Notes: generated by a model not told the origin, from the letters alone. 64,000 nt of DNA from Moritella sp. Urea-trap-13 (GCF_002836355.1 NZ_PJCA01000028.1:62001-126000), one strand, 5' to 3'. Counted from the stretch's first letter, positions 25,459 through 35,111 are shown. A program made the numbers and translations.

Positions 25459-26863
25459 AGCATTCCCCCTTAGGTAAGTTATTTAATTGTTTTGAAAAGC
25501 GTTCAGGAATGGCGTTATTAAGGACCACATCAGCGGTATCATCAAACAATTGCATCTTCGTCAGCCATTGTTCAAATTCAGGGGCAGGACGTAAACCTAA
25601 GACACGACGCGCATACAAAGCATCATGGAATGACGTCGTTTGATAGTTCAGCATAATGTCATCCGACCCTGGAATGCCCATGATGAAAGAACATTCTGCA
25701 ACGCCGAGTAAGGTAAGTAAGTTATCCATATCATTTTGATCGGCATAAGCATGATTGGTGTAACAAATATCACAGCCCATAGGGAGGCCAAGTAACTTGC
25801 CACAGAAATGGTCTTCTAAACCAGCGCGGATGATTTGTTTACCGTCAAATAAATATTCAGGACCAATAAAGCCCACCACAGTGTTCACTAATAAAGGTTT
25901 AAATTTCCTCGCCACAGCATAAGCGCGGGTTTCGCACGTTTGCTGATCGATATTATGATGAGCATTCGCCGACAGTGAGCTACCCTGTCCAGTTTCAAAA
26001 TACATGACATTGTTACCAACCGTGCCACGATTCAATGATAATGCAGCGTCATTCGCCTCTGCCAATATATTGAGATCAAAACCAAAACTCTGGTTTGTTC
26101 CTTCTGTACCACCAATAGATTGAAATACCAGGTCAACAGGTGATCCCTGCTCAATCGCTTCAATCGTATTCGTCACATGCGTTAATACACATGATTGTGT
26201 CGGGATCTCGTATTGCTGAATAACCTCATCCATCAGTGTTAACAATTTCGATGCCTGCGCAACATTATCAGTCGCAGGATTAATACCGATTACCGCATCT
26301 CCACTGCCATACATCAAACCATCAAAAATACTGGCGGCAATACCATTCACATCATCCGTCGGGTGATTAGGTTGAAGCCGGGTAGATAAGCGTTTATCCA
26401 AGCCAATCGTATTGCGAAACGCCGTGGTCACCTGGCATTTTTTAGCCACCAGAATAAGATCTTGGTTACGCATTATCTTACTCACCGCCGCTGCCATTTC
26501 TGGCGTGATCCCCAACCGTAAACGATTTAATATCAGTGGTGTGGCAGCGTCAGTGAGTAGCCAATTTCTAAAGTCACCCACGGTGAAATGTGCAATAATC
26601 GCAAAAGCTTCAACATCATGTTCGTCCATAATAAGGCGAGTCACTTCATCTTTTTCGTAAGGGATAATTGCTTCATTAAGAAATGTTTTCAACGGTAATG
26701 CTGCCAGTGTCATTTGCGCAACCACGCGTTCTTCGGCGGTCAGCGCCATAACACCAGCGAGTTTGTCTCCAGAACGTTCAGGTGTTGCTTTAGCAAGTAG
26801 GTCTGCTAAAGATTTGAATTGATATATTTTACTACCAAGTTGGTGACGGTAAGCAGCGTTCAT
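25451..26863 (-). CDS. eutB: Ethanolamine ammonia-lyase large subunit
   Basis: Catalytic TIM-barrel subunit, 470 residues (E. coli EutB is 453). It aligns by eye along its full length with the E. coli protein: YQFKSLADLLAKATPERSGD at the N-terminus, GDAVIGINPATD, FETGQGSSLSANAHHN, VNTVVGFIGPEYLFD, RAGLEDHFCGKLLGLPMGCD, CYTNHAYADQND and GIPGSDDIMLNYQTTSFHD. A GAGGT sequence precedes the start. It is the first gene of the eutB-eutC-permease operon and is divergent from an AraC-type regulator over 188 bases. Confidence 0.95.
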   Translation of the reverse strand: MNAAYRHQLGSKIYQFKSLADLLAKATPERSGDKLAGVMALTAEERVVAQMTLAALPLKTFLNEAIIPYEKDEVTRLIMDEHDVEAFAIIAHFTVGDFRNWLLTDAATPLILNRLRLGITPEMAAAVSKIMRNQDLILVAKKCQVTTAFRNTIGLDKRLSTRLQPNHPTDDVNGIAASIFDGLMYGSGDAVIGINPATDNVAQASKLLTLMDEVIQQYEIPTQSCVLTHVTNTIEAIEQGSPVDLVFQSIGGTEGTNQSFGFDLNILAEANDAALSLNRGTVGNNVMYFETGQGSSLSANAHHNIDQQTCETRAYAVARKFKPLLVNTVVGFIGPEYLFDGKQIIRAGLEDHFCGKLLGLPMGCDICYTNHAYADQNDMDNLLTLLGVAECSFIMGIPGSDDIMLNYQTTSFHDALYARRVLGLRPAPEFEQWLTKMQLFDDTADVVLNNAIPERFSKQLNNLPKGECYV

Positions 26864-27051
26864 ACTTTGACCTCAAATAGCTTCTGTAAACGTTTTGCAC
26901 AGATTAGGATTAATACTTGCATGAATAAAACAAAAGCGAGGATCGTTCCAATCGCCTATCAGATTTAGGCAAATATTAAAAACCATTAAAATCAATAAGT
27001 TGAAATTACATTGCTGCATAGAAGAGCATAGTCATAAAGAGGTAATTAGAG

Positions 27052-28032
27052 ATGAGCGATAAGTCCGACAACATCATTGCACCATGTTTGAGCATCTATG
27101 AAGCAGATGATGCAAACAGGCATGCCAATAACTTATCGCTTTGGTCACAAGAATATGATCAATTTAGTCAGGGTGCTTTTTATGGCCGTATTAACGAGGT
27201 CGCCTTAGCGCACATAAGTGTCTTTAAGGAATACACCAATCAATCATTACGACAACAATGTAATATTAACGACGGGGGGATCTGGCTCGGGTTTAGTACA
27301 AATAATAAATGTTGCCGCATAAATGGTCTCAATACACCAGAAAACACCATCATGTGTAGAACCGGACAACAAGATTTCGAATTAATCACCCCCAAAGATT
27401 TTAATATTTTTGGTATTGTCATCGAGCAACCAGCATTACAACAGGCTTTTGATAAACAGCATTTGGCGTTGGATAGCATCACCTCAGACCCAATTTTACT
27501 GCCCGGTAGTCCAAGCAATACCATTACCGCATTACGATTTTTTACAGAACGTTTGTTAGCCTCTAAATTACTCAACATAACCAGTCGTATACAAGAAGAT
27601 ATTCTGATTGCTGCTACGGTTGAATTACTAATGCAGAACCAACCTCTAATAACAACACGCGTCAGTTATCGCAAACGTAAAACGACTGTCGACGCCATTA
27701 CTCAATACATCCAAACCACCGCTTATCCAACGACGATTAGTGAACTTTGTGGTATCGCCAACGTGAGCAGACGCACCCTGCAATATAGCTTTGAATCAAT
27801 ATTAGGTATTAGTCCTCAGCGTTTTATTCGCCTTACTCGTTTAAACCACATACGACGAGAACTCAGTGAGCCAACTCAAACCAAACCCATAGTGGATATA
27901 GCGCTTGATTACGGATTTTATCATCCAGGCGCATTTTCTCAGGACTATAAGTTACTGTTTGGTGAAAGCCCATCCATCACACGGCAACGCCACATGATTA
28001 GTCAATTGCCCTTTCCACACTCTGACAAATAA
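27052..28032 (+). CDS. eutR: AraC-family regulator of ethanolamine genes
   Basis: A 326-residue transcription factor. The first ~200 residues are a sensing domain of the EutR/ToxT-less type; the C-terminal ~100 residues hold the AraC double HTH: TTISELCGIANVSRRTLQYSFE, then ISPQRFIRLTRLNHIRREL and VDIALDYGFYHPGAFSQDYK. AGAGG lies upstream. Its divergent position next to eutB suggests activation of eutBC by ethanolamine plus cobalamin, as known for EutR, although in enterics eutR is the last gene of the operon. The 3' end overlaps the convergent LysR gene by 35 bases. Confidence 0.78.
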   Translation: MSDKSDNIIAPCLSIYEADDANRHANNLSLWSQEYDQFSQGAFYGRINEVALAHISVFKEYTNQSLRQQCNINDGGIWLGFSTNNKCCRINGLNTPENTIMCRTGQQDFELITPKDFNIFGIVIEQPALQQAFDKQHLALDSITSDPILLPGSPSNTITALRFFTERLLASKLLNITSRIQEDILIAATVELLMQNQPLITTRVSYRKRKTTVDAITQYIQTTAYPTTISELCGIANVSRRTLQYSFESILGISPQRFIRLTRLNHIRRELSEPTQTKPIVDIALDYGFYHPGAFSQDYKLLFGESPSITRQRHMISQLPFPHSDK

Positions 28033-28954
28033 TATCTCTCACCCATTTATGCCCAGGTTCATCGTTGTTACGCTCATGCCATAACAGCACATACACTAAT
28101 GACGAAAAGTCGATCGGCAGAGGTAATTGCACCAAGTCATATAACTTCTGCGCATGAGAGACAAAACACGAGGGTAAGGTAAGCACTAAATCGCTGTGGG
28201 CACAGACGCTAGCAGCGCCGTAAAAATCCGGTAATGTGGCGCAGATATGACGGTGTTGTCCTGACTCTGCTAATTGATAATCGAGTAACCACCAATCATT
28301 GCCTTCACAGCGCACCTGCACATGCGACATACTCAAATAGGTTTCAACATCCCACTGTCCGGCATTAATACTGGCTAACATCGGGTGGTCACTGCGCACT
28401 AAGCAGACTTGGTTATCGGTAAATAAACGCTGATGGGCAATGCCATCCGGTAGGTTATTCAAGCGAAAATCAGCGGTTGGGTGTAACTCCCTAGCGGTAA
28501 TGCCAAAATCAATTTGCCCTTGCTGCAAGTCTAATAATGACTTTTCATTCCAGCCATAGATTTCTAAATTCAGCTTCGGTGCTTGCGATAGAATAGGGCC
28601 AATATAATAAGGCAGTAAAGTTTCATAGGCACTTTCCAGCATGGCAAACGAAAACTGGCGATGGCTTTTTGCGGGCTCAAAACTCGGCGGTAAACTGATC
28701 TGATACAAACCTTGCAGTATCGTCGGCAATTGCGCTTTTAACTGCAAAGCATGCGCGGTCGGTTTTAGTCCATGAGCGGTACGTAAAAATAACGGATCAT
28801 CTAAAGTATCGCGTAAGCGGGTGAGGCTTTTACTTAATGCCGACTGGCTCAAGTGCAAACGGTTGGCTGCACGGGTAACGCTCTCTTCTTCCAGCAAGAT
28901 CTGTAAGATAACTAAGAGGTTTAAATCTATTCTGGCGAGATTATCTAAATTCAT
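27998..28954 (-). CDS. LysR-family transcriptional regulator
   Basis: A 318-residue LysR protein. The N-terminal winged HTH reads LLVILQILLEEESVTRAANRLHLSQSALSKSLTRLRD and then DPLFLRTAHGLKPTAHA (broken to short parts). The effector domain follows (HRQFSFAMLESAYETLLP, QGQIDFGITARE). It is divergent from the Bcr/CflA exporter across 110 bases, so it probably controls that gene. The ligand is unknown. Its last 35 bases overlap the end of the AraC-type gene on the other strand. Confidence 0.9.
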   Translation of the reverse strand: MNLDNLARIDLNLLVILQILLEEESVTRAANRLHLSQSALSKSLTRLRDTLDDPLFLRTAHGLKPTAHALQLKAQLPTILQGLYQISLPPSFEPAKSHRQFSFAMLESAYETLLPYYIGPILSQAPKLNLEIYGWNEKSLLDLQQGQIDFGITARELHPTADFRLNNLPDGIAHQRLFTDNQVCLVRSDHPMLASINAGQWDVETYLSMSHVQVRCEGNDWWLLDYQLAESGQHRHICATLPDFYGAASVCAHSDLVLTLPSCFVSHAQKLYDLVQLPLPIDFSSLVYVLLWHERNNDEPGHKWVRDIICQSVERAID

Positions 28955-29064
28955 AAGATATTCCTTAAAGGAAATTCACTCCTGACATTATACCACTTCC
29001 ATTCATAACACGCTTTACGTAAACTGCCCCGCATTAAACCAGCCTTTTTTACTCGAGAATAACA

Positions 29065-30267
29065 ATGCGCCGAAATATATTACCTATTTTGATGGCCATG
29101 GTGGTATTAAGCCCCCTCGCTATCGATATTTACCTGCCTTCAATGCCGACAATGGCCACCGAGTTTCAGGTATCCTCAAGTGAAATCCAATCCACCTTAG
29201 TATTATTTTTATTTGCCATGGGTATTGGTCAGATATTAATAGGGCCACTAGCCGATCGTTTTGGCCGTCGTCCAGTCGCTATCGGCGGCGTAATCCTGTA
29301 TTGCTTAAGCAGTCTACTTGCTGCAGGCGCGGCTGAATTTCATTGGTTACAAATAGCGCGAGTATTACAAGGTATCGCGGCTTGTGCCACTTCAATCGTG
29401 GTATTTAGTGCCGTACGAGATAGCTTTGATTCTAAAGTAAGCGCGCATTACTACAGTTATTTAAATGGCGTGATCTGTGTTATCCCAGCATTAGCACCAA
29501 CACTAGGTGGTCTATTAGCATTGCAGTTTGGCTGGCGTTCGACGTTTATCTTCATGGCGATATACGGTTTAATCATACTTGCACTGATCATCAGAAAATT
29601 ACCTGAGACTCGCCCAGATAATACCGATACATCCGGCTCGCTTTATCACTGGGATCGCTTTAAACCTGTGTTACACGATGCCCACTTTATGTTTTATGCC
29701 GTTGCTTGCATGGTTGGTATGGCTTCAATCTTAACCTATGTCTCTTATGCACCCGATTGGTTGATCCGCAACTTAGGTATCGCCGAGTTAGAGTTTAGTG
29801 GTTTATTTGGTCTGAATGCCATCGTTAATATCGCCGCTTGTTTTACCGCGCCGTTAGTGATTAAACGCTTTGGTAATCGCCCTACGGTTATTATTGCTCT
29901 ACTCGCTTTATTATCATCTGCCGTATTACAGTTAGTGGTACAACAATGGGGACCAACGACTGGTATGTCAGCTGCCTTTGCCTTTATGCTACCTATGATG
30001 TTGCTTTGCATTGGTTTTGCATTATTGCTTGGTCCAGCAACCAGTATGGCATTAGCTGCATTTGGTGAACGCGCAGGCACAGCCGCCGCTATGTTAGGTT
30101 GTATCCAGATGAGTGGCGCAGCATTGCTTGCCGGCTTAATTCAACAAACTGATTTAACAGCCCCTTACGCGGTAATTGTCTTGATGGGTGGTTTGTCTCT
30201 GGTATTACTGGCGATCATGCTAACACCACGTCTTGATCATTGGCACCAAGAACAAGCTCAGCATTAA
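29065..30267 (+). CDS. Bcr/CflA-family multidrug efflux MFS transporter
   Basis: Twelve-helix major facilitator exporter of 400 residues. TM1 begins LAIDIYLPSMPTMATEF, the hallmark of the DHA1 Bcr/CflA group. Motif A is GPLADRFGRRPVAIGG between TM2 and TM3, and motif C lies in TM5 (VIPALAPTLGGLLALQFGWR). The substrate cannot be told; relatives export bicyclomycin, chloramphenicol or sulfonamides. A divergent LysR gene is the likely regulator. Confidence 0.88.
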   Translation: MRRNILPILMAMVVLSPLAIDIYLPSMPTMATEFQVSSSEIQSTLVLFLFAMGIGQILIGPLADRFGRRPVAIGGVILYCLSSLLAAGAAEFHWLQIARVLQGIAACATSIVVFSAVRDSFDSKVSAHYYSYLNGVICVIPALAPTLGGLLALQFGWRSTFIFMAIYGLIILALIIRKLPETRPDNTDTSGSLYHWDRFKPVLHDAHFMFYAVACMVGMASILTYVSYAPDWLIRNLGIAELEFSGLFGLNAIVNIAACFTAPLVIKRFGNRPTVIIALLALLSSAVLQLVVQQWGPTTGMSAAFAFMLPMMLLCIGFALLLGPATSMALAAFGERAGTAAAMLGCIQMSGAALLAGLIQQTDLTAPYAVIVLMGGLSLVLLAIMLTPRLDHWHQEQAQH

Positions 30268-30328
30268 ATGCCGCAATGAACGGGTTCGACTACACTGAAA
30301 GAACTCGTTCATTACCTAGGCCGTTATC

Positions 30329-30574
30329 ATGCAGAATGAAAAACATCCCCTATCGCACGAATTCCCAGACCACGCTATCGACATCGCCAAGTTAAAAAGC
30401 GACGATCCCGGATTTACCGCCCTAGCCAAAGAATACCATCAACTCGACCACCATATTTACGGCCTTGAAGCCAGTGGTATTCCCACCACAGACAGTCACT
30501 TTAGCGAATTAAAAAGTCGTCGCGTGGCCTTAAAAGATAAGATTTATCAAAAGCTCACTCAAGGTGATTTTTAA
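30329..30574 (+). CDS. YdcH-like DUF465 small protein
   Basis: An 81-residue helical protein. The pattern FPDHAIDIAKLKSDDPGF, then A-K-E-Y-H-x-L-D, and the end LKSRRVALKDKIYQKL matches the DUF465/YdcH family (a predicted helical hairpin with a central charged stretch). Function is not established for the family. It lies alone between the exporter and cobO; a weak purine-rich site precedes the start. Confidence 0.75.
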   Translation: MQNEKHPLSHEFPDHAIDIAKLKSDDPGFTALAKEYHQLDHHIYGLEASGIPTTDSHFSELKSRRVALKDKIYQKLTQGDF

Positions 30575-30646
30575 TTTTCCCACTTCCATTTAGCCACAAA
30601 AGCCTTACACTGACGTTAACAGTACTAGGCATTAAAGGAATTTGGA

Positions 30647-31255
30647 ATGACGGAAGAAAATAGCCAAGATAAACATCAACAAAAGATGCAAAAGATCCAG
30701 AGCACTGTCGCGAAACGTGTAGATAAAGCCACTGAAGAACGTGGTATTTTGATCATCATGACAGGTAACGGTAAAGGTAAAACCTGCGCTGGTTTTGGTA
30801 ATGTGATCCGCTGTATTGGCCATGGCTTTAATGCCGGTGTAGTGCAATTTATCAAAGGAACCTGGGCAGCGGGTGAAGTTAAATTTATCCAGCAGGTTCG
30901 TCCAGATATGCCTTACCATGCGATGAAAACCGGTTTTACTTGGGATACCCAAGATAAAGCCGCCGATATCGCGGCAGCAGAAACAGCATGGGAACATGCT
31001 AAAGCCATGCTCGCAAATCCGGATCTAAAAATGGTGTTATTAGATGAACTGACTTACATGCTCAGTTACCAATATTTAGATCTAGAAGAAGTACTTAGCG
31101 CTATCCGTAACCGCCCTGTTGATCAGACTGTTATCGTCACAGGTCGCAGTGCCCACAAAGATCTCGTGGCAATGGCAGACACGGTAAGTGAAGTCAGAGA
31201 AGAAAAACACGCCTTTCGCTCAGGCATTAAAGCGCAAATAGGGATTGACTGGTAA
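30647..31255 (+). CDS. cobO: Cob(I)yrinic acid a,c-diamide adenosyltransferase
   Basis: ATP:corrinoid adenosyltransferase (CobA/CobO/BtuR family) that transfers the adenosyl group of ATP to cob(I)alamin. The 202-residue protein has the N-terminal P-loop GNGKGKT at residues 40-46, then GFGNVIRCIGHGF, VQFIKGTW, the VVLLDELTY-like stretch MVLLDELTYMLSYQYL, and RSAHKDLVAMADTVSEV near the end. All are family signatures. AAAGGAATTTGGA precedes the start. Its stop overlaps the yceH start (TAATG). It supplies the coenzyme that EutBC, encoded 4 kb away, requires. Confidence 0.93.
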   Translation: MTEENSQDKHQQKMQKIQSTVAKRVDKATEERGILIIMTGNGKGKTCAGFGNVIRCIGHGFNAGVVQFIKGTWAAGEVKFIQQVRPDMPYHAMKTGFTWDTQDKAADIAAAETAWEHAKAMLANPDLKMVLLDELTYMLSYQYLDLEEVLSAIRNRPVDQTVIVTGRSAHKDLVAMADTVSEVREEKHAFRSGIKAQIGIDW

Positions 31256-31929
31256 TGGATGAATTATCACTACATGAAACGCGCGTATTAGGCGCATTAA
31301 TCGAAAAAGAACACACAACGCCAGATACTTACCCACTGTCGTTAAATTCATTAACGTCAGCATGTAATCAAAAAAGCAGCCGTGAGCCAGTACTGTCATT
31401 AAGCCAAGACGAAGTACAAAACATTGTTGATGACTTGGTGAAAAAACACTTAGTGATAAACGATGAAAATGGCGGTAAACGCAGCGCTAAAATTCGTCAT
31501 CGTTTTGGTAATACTGAGTTCAGTAAAATTCGTTTTAACCCACAACAATTAGCTATTTTGACGCTATTATTTTTACGTGGGCCGCAAACACCGGGTGAAC
31601 TAAGAACCCGCTCAGCGCGCCAGCATGCATTTAATGATGTACAAGAAGTTGAAACGGCATTAGATCAGCTAGCCAATCATGAACAAGGTCCGTTTATCGT
31701 TAAACTGGATAGAGAGCCAGGACAAAGTGCTTGCCGCTATGCCCATCTATTCAGTGGTCCAGTCGCTTCGACAGTTAGCACAACGGATAGCTCAGCACAG
31801 ACTAGAAACAACAGCGCCGATGAGAATAACGCATTAGCCACTCGCGTTGATGAACTAGAACATGAAGTCGCGACGCTGAAAGCGCAGTTAACAGCGTTAC
31901 AAGAAACTGTGTCAGCGTTAATTGACTAG
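31255..31929 (+). CDS. yceH: YceH (DUF480) family protein
   Basis: A 224-residue protein beginning LHETRVLGALIEKEHTTPD, then YPLSLNSLTSACNQKSSREPV, both diagnostic of DUF480. The family has two winged-helix domains: the second starts near residue 95 (QLAILTLLFLRGPQTPGELRTR). The C-terminal ~40 residues form a coiled coil (LATRVDELEHEVATLKAQL). The function is not established. Its start overlaps the cobO stop, so the two are co-translated. Confidence 0.88.
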   Translation: MDELSLHETRVLGALIEKEHTTPDTYPLSLNSLTSACNQKSSREPVLSLSQDEVQNIVDDLVKKHLVINDENGGKRSAKIRHRFGNTEFSKIRFNPQQLAILTLLFLRGPQTPGELRTRSARQHAFNDVQEVETALDQLANHEQGPFIVKLDREPGQSACRYAHLFSGPVASTVSTTDSSAQTRNNSADENNALATRVDELEHEVATLKAQLTALQETVSALID

Positions 31930-31990
31930 TTCTGTTAGCGAATAACAGTTAACTTGTATAAATAAAATAACTGCACTAAAAATAAGTACT

Positions 31991-32019
31991 AAAAAAGGGA
32001 GTCAAATGCGATGACTCCC
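31991..32019 (-). terminator. Terminator of the LysR gene at 32067
   Basis: Perfect 8-bp arms GGGAGTCA (31997-32004) and TGACTCCC (32012-32019), 7-base loop. On the complement it is followed by six T residues, so it terminates the minus-strand gene. Just before, CTGTTA/TAACAG arms (about 31932-31948) may serve yceH. Confidence 0.8.
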
Positions 32020-32066
32020 GACTTCACTATCGACCATAAACTATGTAAATAACGATATTATTATAA

Positions 32067-32945
32067 TTAATTTATCGCCAATTCTTTCGCTAAATAGTCT
32101 ACCAACATACGTACTTTCGGCGACAGATGACGATTTTGCGGATATAACGCCCACACAGCATCATCCGGTTCGCGGTAGTTTGGCAGCAATTCAATCAGTA
32201 GACCTTGGTTAATATATTCCTGCACATAATAATCGGGCAATTGCACGATACCGACGCCTTTCAACGCCGCATCGACTAATACAGGGCCACTGTTACAGCT
32301 AAAATTACCTTTCACGCGAATATTACGGGCTTTGCCTTTTTCCTGAAAACGCCAGTAATCCAAAGTACCTGATAAGCAATTATGACGGTCTAATTCTGAC
32401 AAGGTATGCGGGGCACCAAAGGCACTTAAATATTCCGGCGCGGCGCAAACATATTGCTTACGGGTCGCAAGCCGTTTACCGATCATAGATGAATCACCTA
32501 ACTGACCGAGACGAATGGCTAAATCAAAGCCTTCATCGATTAAATCAATCTGCTGATTAGATAATACTAATTGCACTTCTAGCTCAGGATACTGGATCAC
32601 AAAGTCATTTACTAACGGTGCCACACTGCGTTCACCATAGGTGATTGGCGCGGTTATTTTTAACTTACCTTTTGGCGTGCTTTGTAAATTGCTGATGGCA
32701 CGTTCAGCATCAGCTAAACCATCCATTACCTGACGACAATGTTGATAGTAAATGCCACCCACTTCAGTCACAGATACTTTACGCGTGGTCCGGTAGAATA
32801 ACTTTGCCGACAAGCGCTCTTCAAGTGCCGAAACCTGTCGACTCACTTGCGCCGTCGAGATCCCTAAACGCTTGGCCGCCGCGGTAAAACTTTCGGTTTC
32901 AGCAACCGCAACAAACTCACTGACACCAGACCAATCACTCATCAA
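32067..32945 (-). CDS. LysR-family transcriptional regulator (CrgA/AaeR-like)
   Basis: A 292-residue LysR protein. The HTH reads FVAVAETESFTAAAKRLGIS, then TAQVSRQVSALEERLSAKLF, and YRTTRKVSVTEVGGIYY. KGKLKITAPITYGERSVAPL opens the effector domain, as in the large CrgA-like group. It is divergent from a DAACS symporter over 174 bases and is probably its regulator. Two start codons lie in tandem (MM); the choice between them is arbitrary. Confidence 0.88.
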   Translation of the reverse strand: MMSDWSGVSEFVAVAETESFTAAAKRLGISTAQVSRQVSALEERLSAKLFYRTTRKVSVTEVGGIYYQHCRQVMDGLADAERAISNLQSTPKGKLKITAPITYGERSVAPLVNDFVIQYPELEVQLVLSNQQIDLIDEGFDLAIRLGQLGDSSMIGKRLATRKQYVCAAPEYLSAFGAPHTLSELDRHNCLSGTLDYWRFQEKGKARNIRVKGNFSCNSGPVLVDAALKGVGIVQLPDYYVQEYINQGLLIELLPNYREPDDAVWALYPQNRHLSPKVRMLVDYLAKELAIN

Positions 32946-33119
32946 TACATTCTCTTATTCAACTGTTAAGTAACAATTATAAGTTATTAGCCACAATAAA
33001 CCTAAATTATTACTATGCAGTAAAAGTGATTTGCTTATCGAGCTAATTATCATCTGCTAATAACTCCCCTATAATCTCGCCTTAATTACTGATATCCAGT
33101 AACTCTCACGAGAAAGATT

Positions 33120-34388
33120 ATGCTATCTACTATCAAGCGTTCATTGCCATTGCAACTACTGACTGCCGCTATTCTGGCTTGGATTTTTGCCACAATAATG
33201 CCCACTGTAGCCAATATTACCGAGCCCGTGGCTGAACACGTTACAGAACAAACTTGGTATCAATTAATCTTGTTAGGCAAGACCACCTATACCGGTTTAC
33301 TTAAAATGGTTATCGGCTTAGTAGTCATGCTGTCGTTAATGCAGGGTATTACCAATATAGGTTCAACGCTAAAATTAAAAACCTTAGGCGTAAGCACCCT
33401 CGCTTTTTACAGCTTAACGTCGATTATCGCGATCAGTCTCGGGCTCGGTGCTGCGCTGTTAATGCCAGAATGGCAGCCACTTGTTGAGCCAGTCGTTGTT
33501 GCTGACCACATTAATTTAATTGAACAAGATACAGTAACAGGCTCCAGCATTACCGCTAAATTATTGACGATGGCGTTAGTGAATCCTTTTTCAGCCTTGG
33601 TTAACGGCAACCTGTTAGCGATTGTTTTATTCTCGTTGTTATTTTCAGTATCGCTATTACGTTCATTGCCACAAAATCATGTGGTATTTACTGTGATTGC
33701 AGGTTTGAATACAGGCTTAAATAAATTAGTACAGAGCATTATTCGTCTCGCACCGATTGCCGTGTTTGCCATCGTATTTGAGTTTACCGTCACTGGTAAT
33801 ACCGGCTTATTTGGCCAGTTGGCGCTGTTCGCCTTGTTAGTATTTGTACTAACCCTTATCCACGGTCTGATTGTATTACCGACTCTGGCTAAAATTTTTA
33901 CTGGCATTAAATTTAGCACTTTGTTTAAAGCCATATCCGCACCACTAGCGATGGCGTTTGCCACGTCATCAAGCTCCGCAACTCTACCACTATCTATGCA
34001 AGCCGCAGAGAACGAGCTGGGCATATCACAAAGTACCAGCAGTTTTGTTCTGCCGCTTGGCGCGGTGATGAATATGGATGGTACCGCCTTGTTTGAAGGT
34101 GTTGCTGCCATCTTCCTCGCGCAGTTATTTGGTATTGATTTAACGACCACAGGTGTCGTAATGATATTTATCATGGCGATGGTATCGTCAGTCGGCGCGC
34201 CAGGTATGCCATCAGGTTCGATGTCAGGCATGCAGTTGGTGATGTTAGCAGCCGGTATTCCATTAGAAGGCATCGCCATCTTACTTATTATCGAACGTCC
34301 ACTCGATACATTTAGAACTGCAGTGAATGTTGAAGGTGATTTGATTGCCGCCTTAGTTGTTGATAAATGGCAGCAGGATAAAATATAA
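33120..34388 (+). CDS. Dicarboxylate/amino acid:cation symporter (DAACS)
   Basis: Inner-membrane secondary transporter of 422 residues in the glutamate/C4-dicarboxylate family. HP1 carries the serine-rich motif TSSSSATLPLSM and TM7 the NMDGTALFEG motif. HP2 shows SSVGAPGMPSGSMSGM and is followed by a TM8 residue pattern with RPLDTFRTAVNVEGD (Asp and Asn/Arg substrate site). These are all family hallmarks. Substrate (Asp/Glu, dicarboxylate or Ser/Thr) cannot be decided. Likely controlled by the divergent LysR gene. Confidence 0.9.
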   Translation: MLSTIKRSLPLQLLTAAILAWIFATIMPTVANITEPVAEHVTEQTWYQLILLGKTTYTGLLKMVIGLVVMLSLMQGITNIGSTLKLKTLGVSTLAFYSLTSIIAISLGLGAALLMPEWQPLVEPVVVADHINLIEQDTVTGSSITAKLLTMALVNPFSALVNGNLLAIVLFSLLFSVSLLRSLPQNHVVFTVIAGLNTGLNKLVQSIIRLAPIAVFAIVFEFTVTGNTGLFGQLALFALLVFVLTLIHGLIVLPTLAKIFTGIKFSTLFKAISAPLAMAFATSSSSATLPLSMQAAENELGISQSTSSFVLPLGAVMNMDGTALFEGVAAIFLAQLFGIDLTTTGVVMIFIMAMVSSVGAPGMPSGSMSGMQLVMLAAGIPLEGIAILLIIERPLDTFRTAVNVEGDLIAALVVDKWQQDKI

Positions 34389-34404
34389 TCGCACCTAACT
34401 CGCG

Positions 34405-34443
34405 TTATTAAGGTCGGAAAAGATAAGCCTCCTACCTTAATAA
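34405..34443 (+). terminator. Stem-loop after the DAACS gene
   Basis: Perfect 10-bp arms TTATTAAGGT (34405-34414) and ACCTTAATAA (34434-34443) with a 19-base loop; no T tract of note. It may end the symporter transcript. Confidence 0.55.
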
Positions 34444-34452
34444 TTGCATTTC

Positions 34453-34468
34453 AAGACGATCGGTCATA
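34453..34468. promoter_or_regulatory. TetR operator candidate upstream of the TetR gene
   Basis: AAGACGATCGGTCATA contains GAC-N5-GTC half-sites. Nearly the same 16-mer (AAGACGAYCGGTCWWA) precedes the OYE gene at 35158. It ends 10 bases before the TetR start codon, suiting autorepression. Confidence 0.6.
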
Positions 34469-34478
34469 GAATAGCCAA

Positions 34479-35078
34479 ATGCCAAGACCTAAACAAAACG
34501 AACATACCCGCGAAGCCCTGATTGAAGTTGGTATCAAGCATATCTCTCAACACGGTTATCACGGCACTGGGATCAAACAGATCCTAGATGAGCTGAAAGT
34601 ACCTAAAGGGTCCTTTTATAACTATTTTAATAGCAAAGAAGCCTTTGTTGCCGAGCTAATCGAAGCCGATATGCACGCCAATGCCAAGGAAATTCAACCG
34701 CTATTGGATGACGTAAACCTGAACCCAATACAAAAGTTGCGTGCGCTATTTGAAAAAGGCCGCCAAAAGTACAGCGAAAACCAAGGTAAGCAAGGTTGTT
34801 TGGTTGCCAGTGTGGCCAACGATATTGGTGATTCCAGTGCATTATGCCAACAAGCAATGCAACGTTCGGTTAAAGCGCTAAACATATTATTATCTGGATT
34901 AATCAGCGATGCGCAAGCACAGCAATTGATCCGCACAGACTTACCAGCCAAACAGCTAGCGACATTAATGTGGACGGCATGGGAAGGCAGTTTAATCGAA
35001 ATGAAGATCGCCGGTAATACCGATAATCTAACGCAGATCACCGATTTCATTTTTGATGACATTTTAAAAGCTAACTAA
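34479..35078 (+). CDS. TetR-family repressor (NemR/AcuR-like)
   Basis: A 199-residue TetR protein. The HTH is ALIEVGIKHISQHGYHGTGI then KQILDELKVPKGSFYNYFNSKEAF. The C-terminal domain contains QGKQGCLVASVANDIGDSS, close to the Cys-bearing segment of NemR-like repressors (Cys at about residue 107 may sense electrophiles; inference). Matching palindromes precede this gene and the downstream flavoenzyme gene, so it probably represses both. Confidence 0.85.
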   Translation: MPRPKQNEHTREALIEVGIKHISQHGYHGTGIKQILDELKVPKGSFYNYFNSKEAFVAELIEADMHANAKEIQPLLDDVNLNPIQKLRALFEKGRQKYSENQGKQGCLVASVANDIGDSSALCQQAMQRSVKALNILLSGLISDAQAQQLIRTDLPAKQLATLMWTAWEGSLIEMKIAGNTDNLTQITDFIFDDILKAN

Positions 35079-35111
35079 TTACTTCACAAAAACTGACAGA
35101 CAAACAGACAG

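Noticed and set aside
33677-34279. 200-codon frame antisense to the DAACS symporter gene
   Set aside because: The sense gene matches a known family over its full length; the antisense frame has no start signal or recognised domain.
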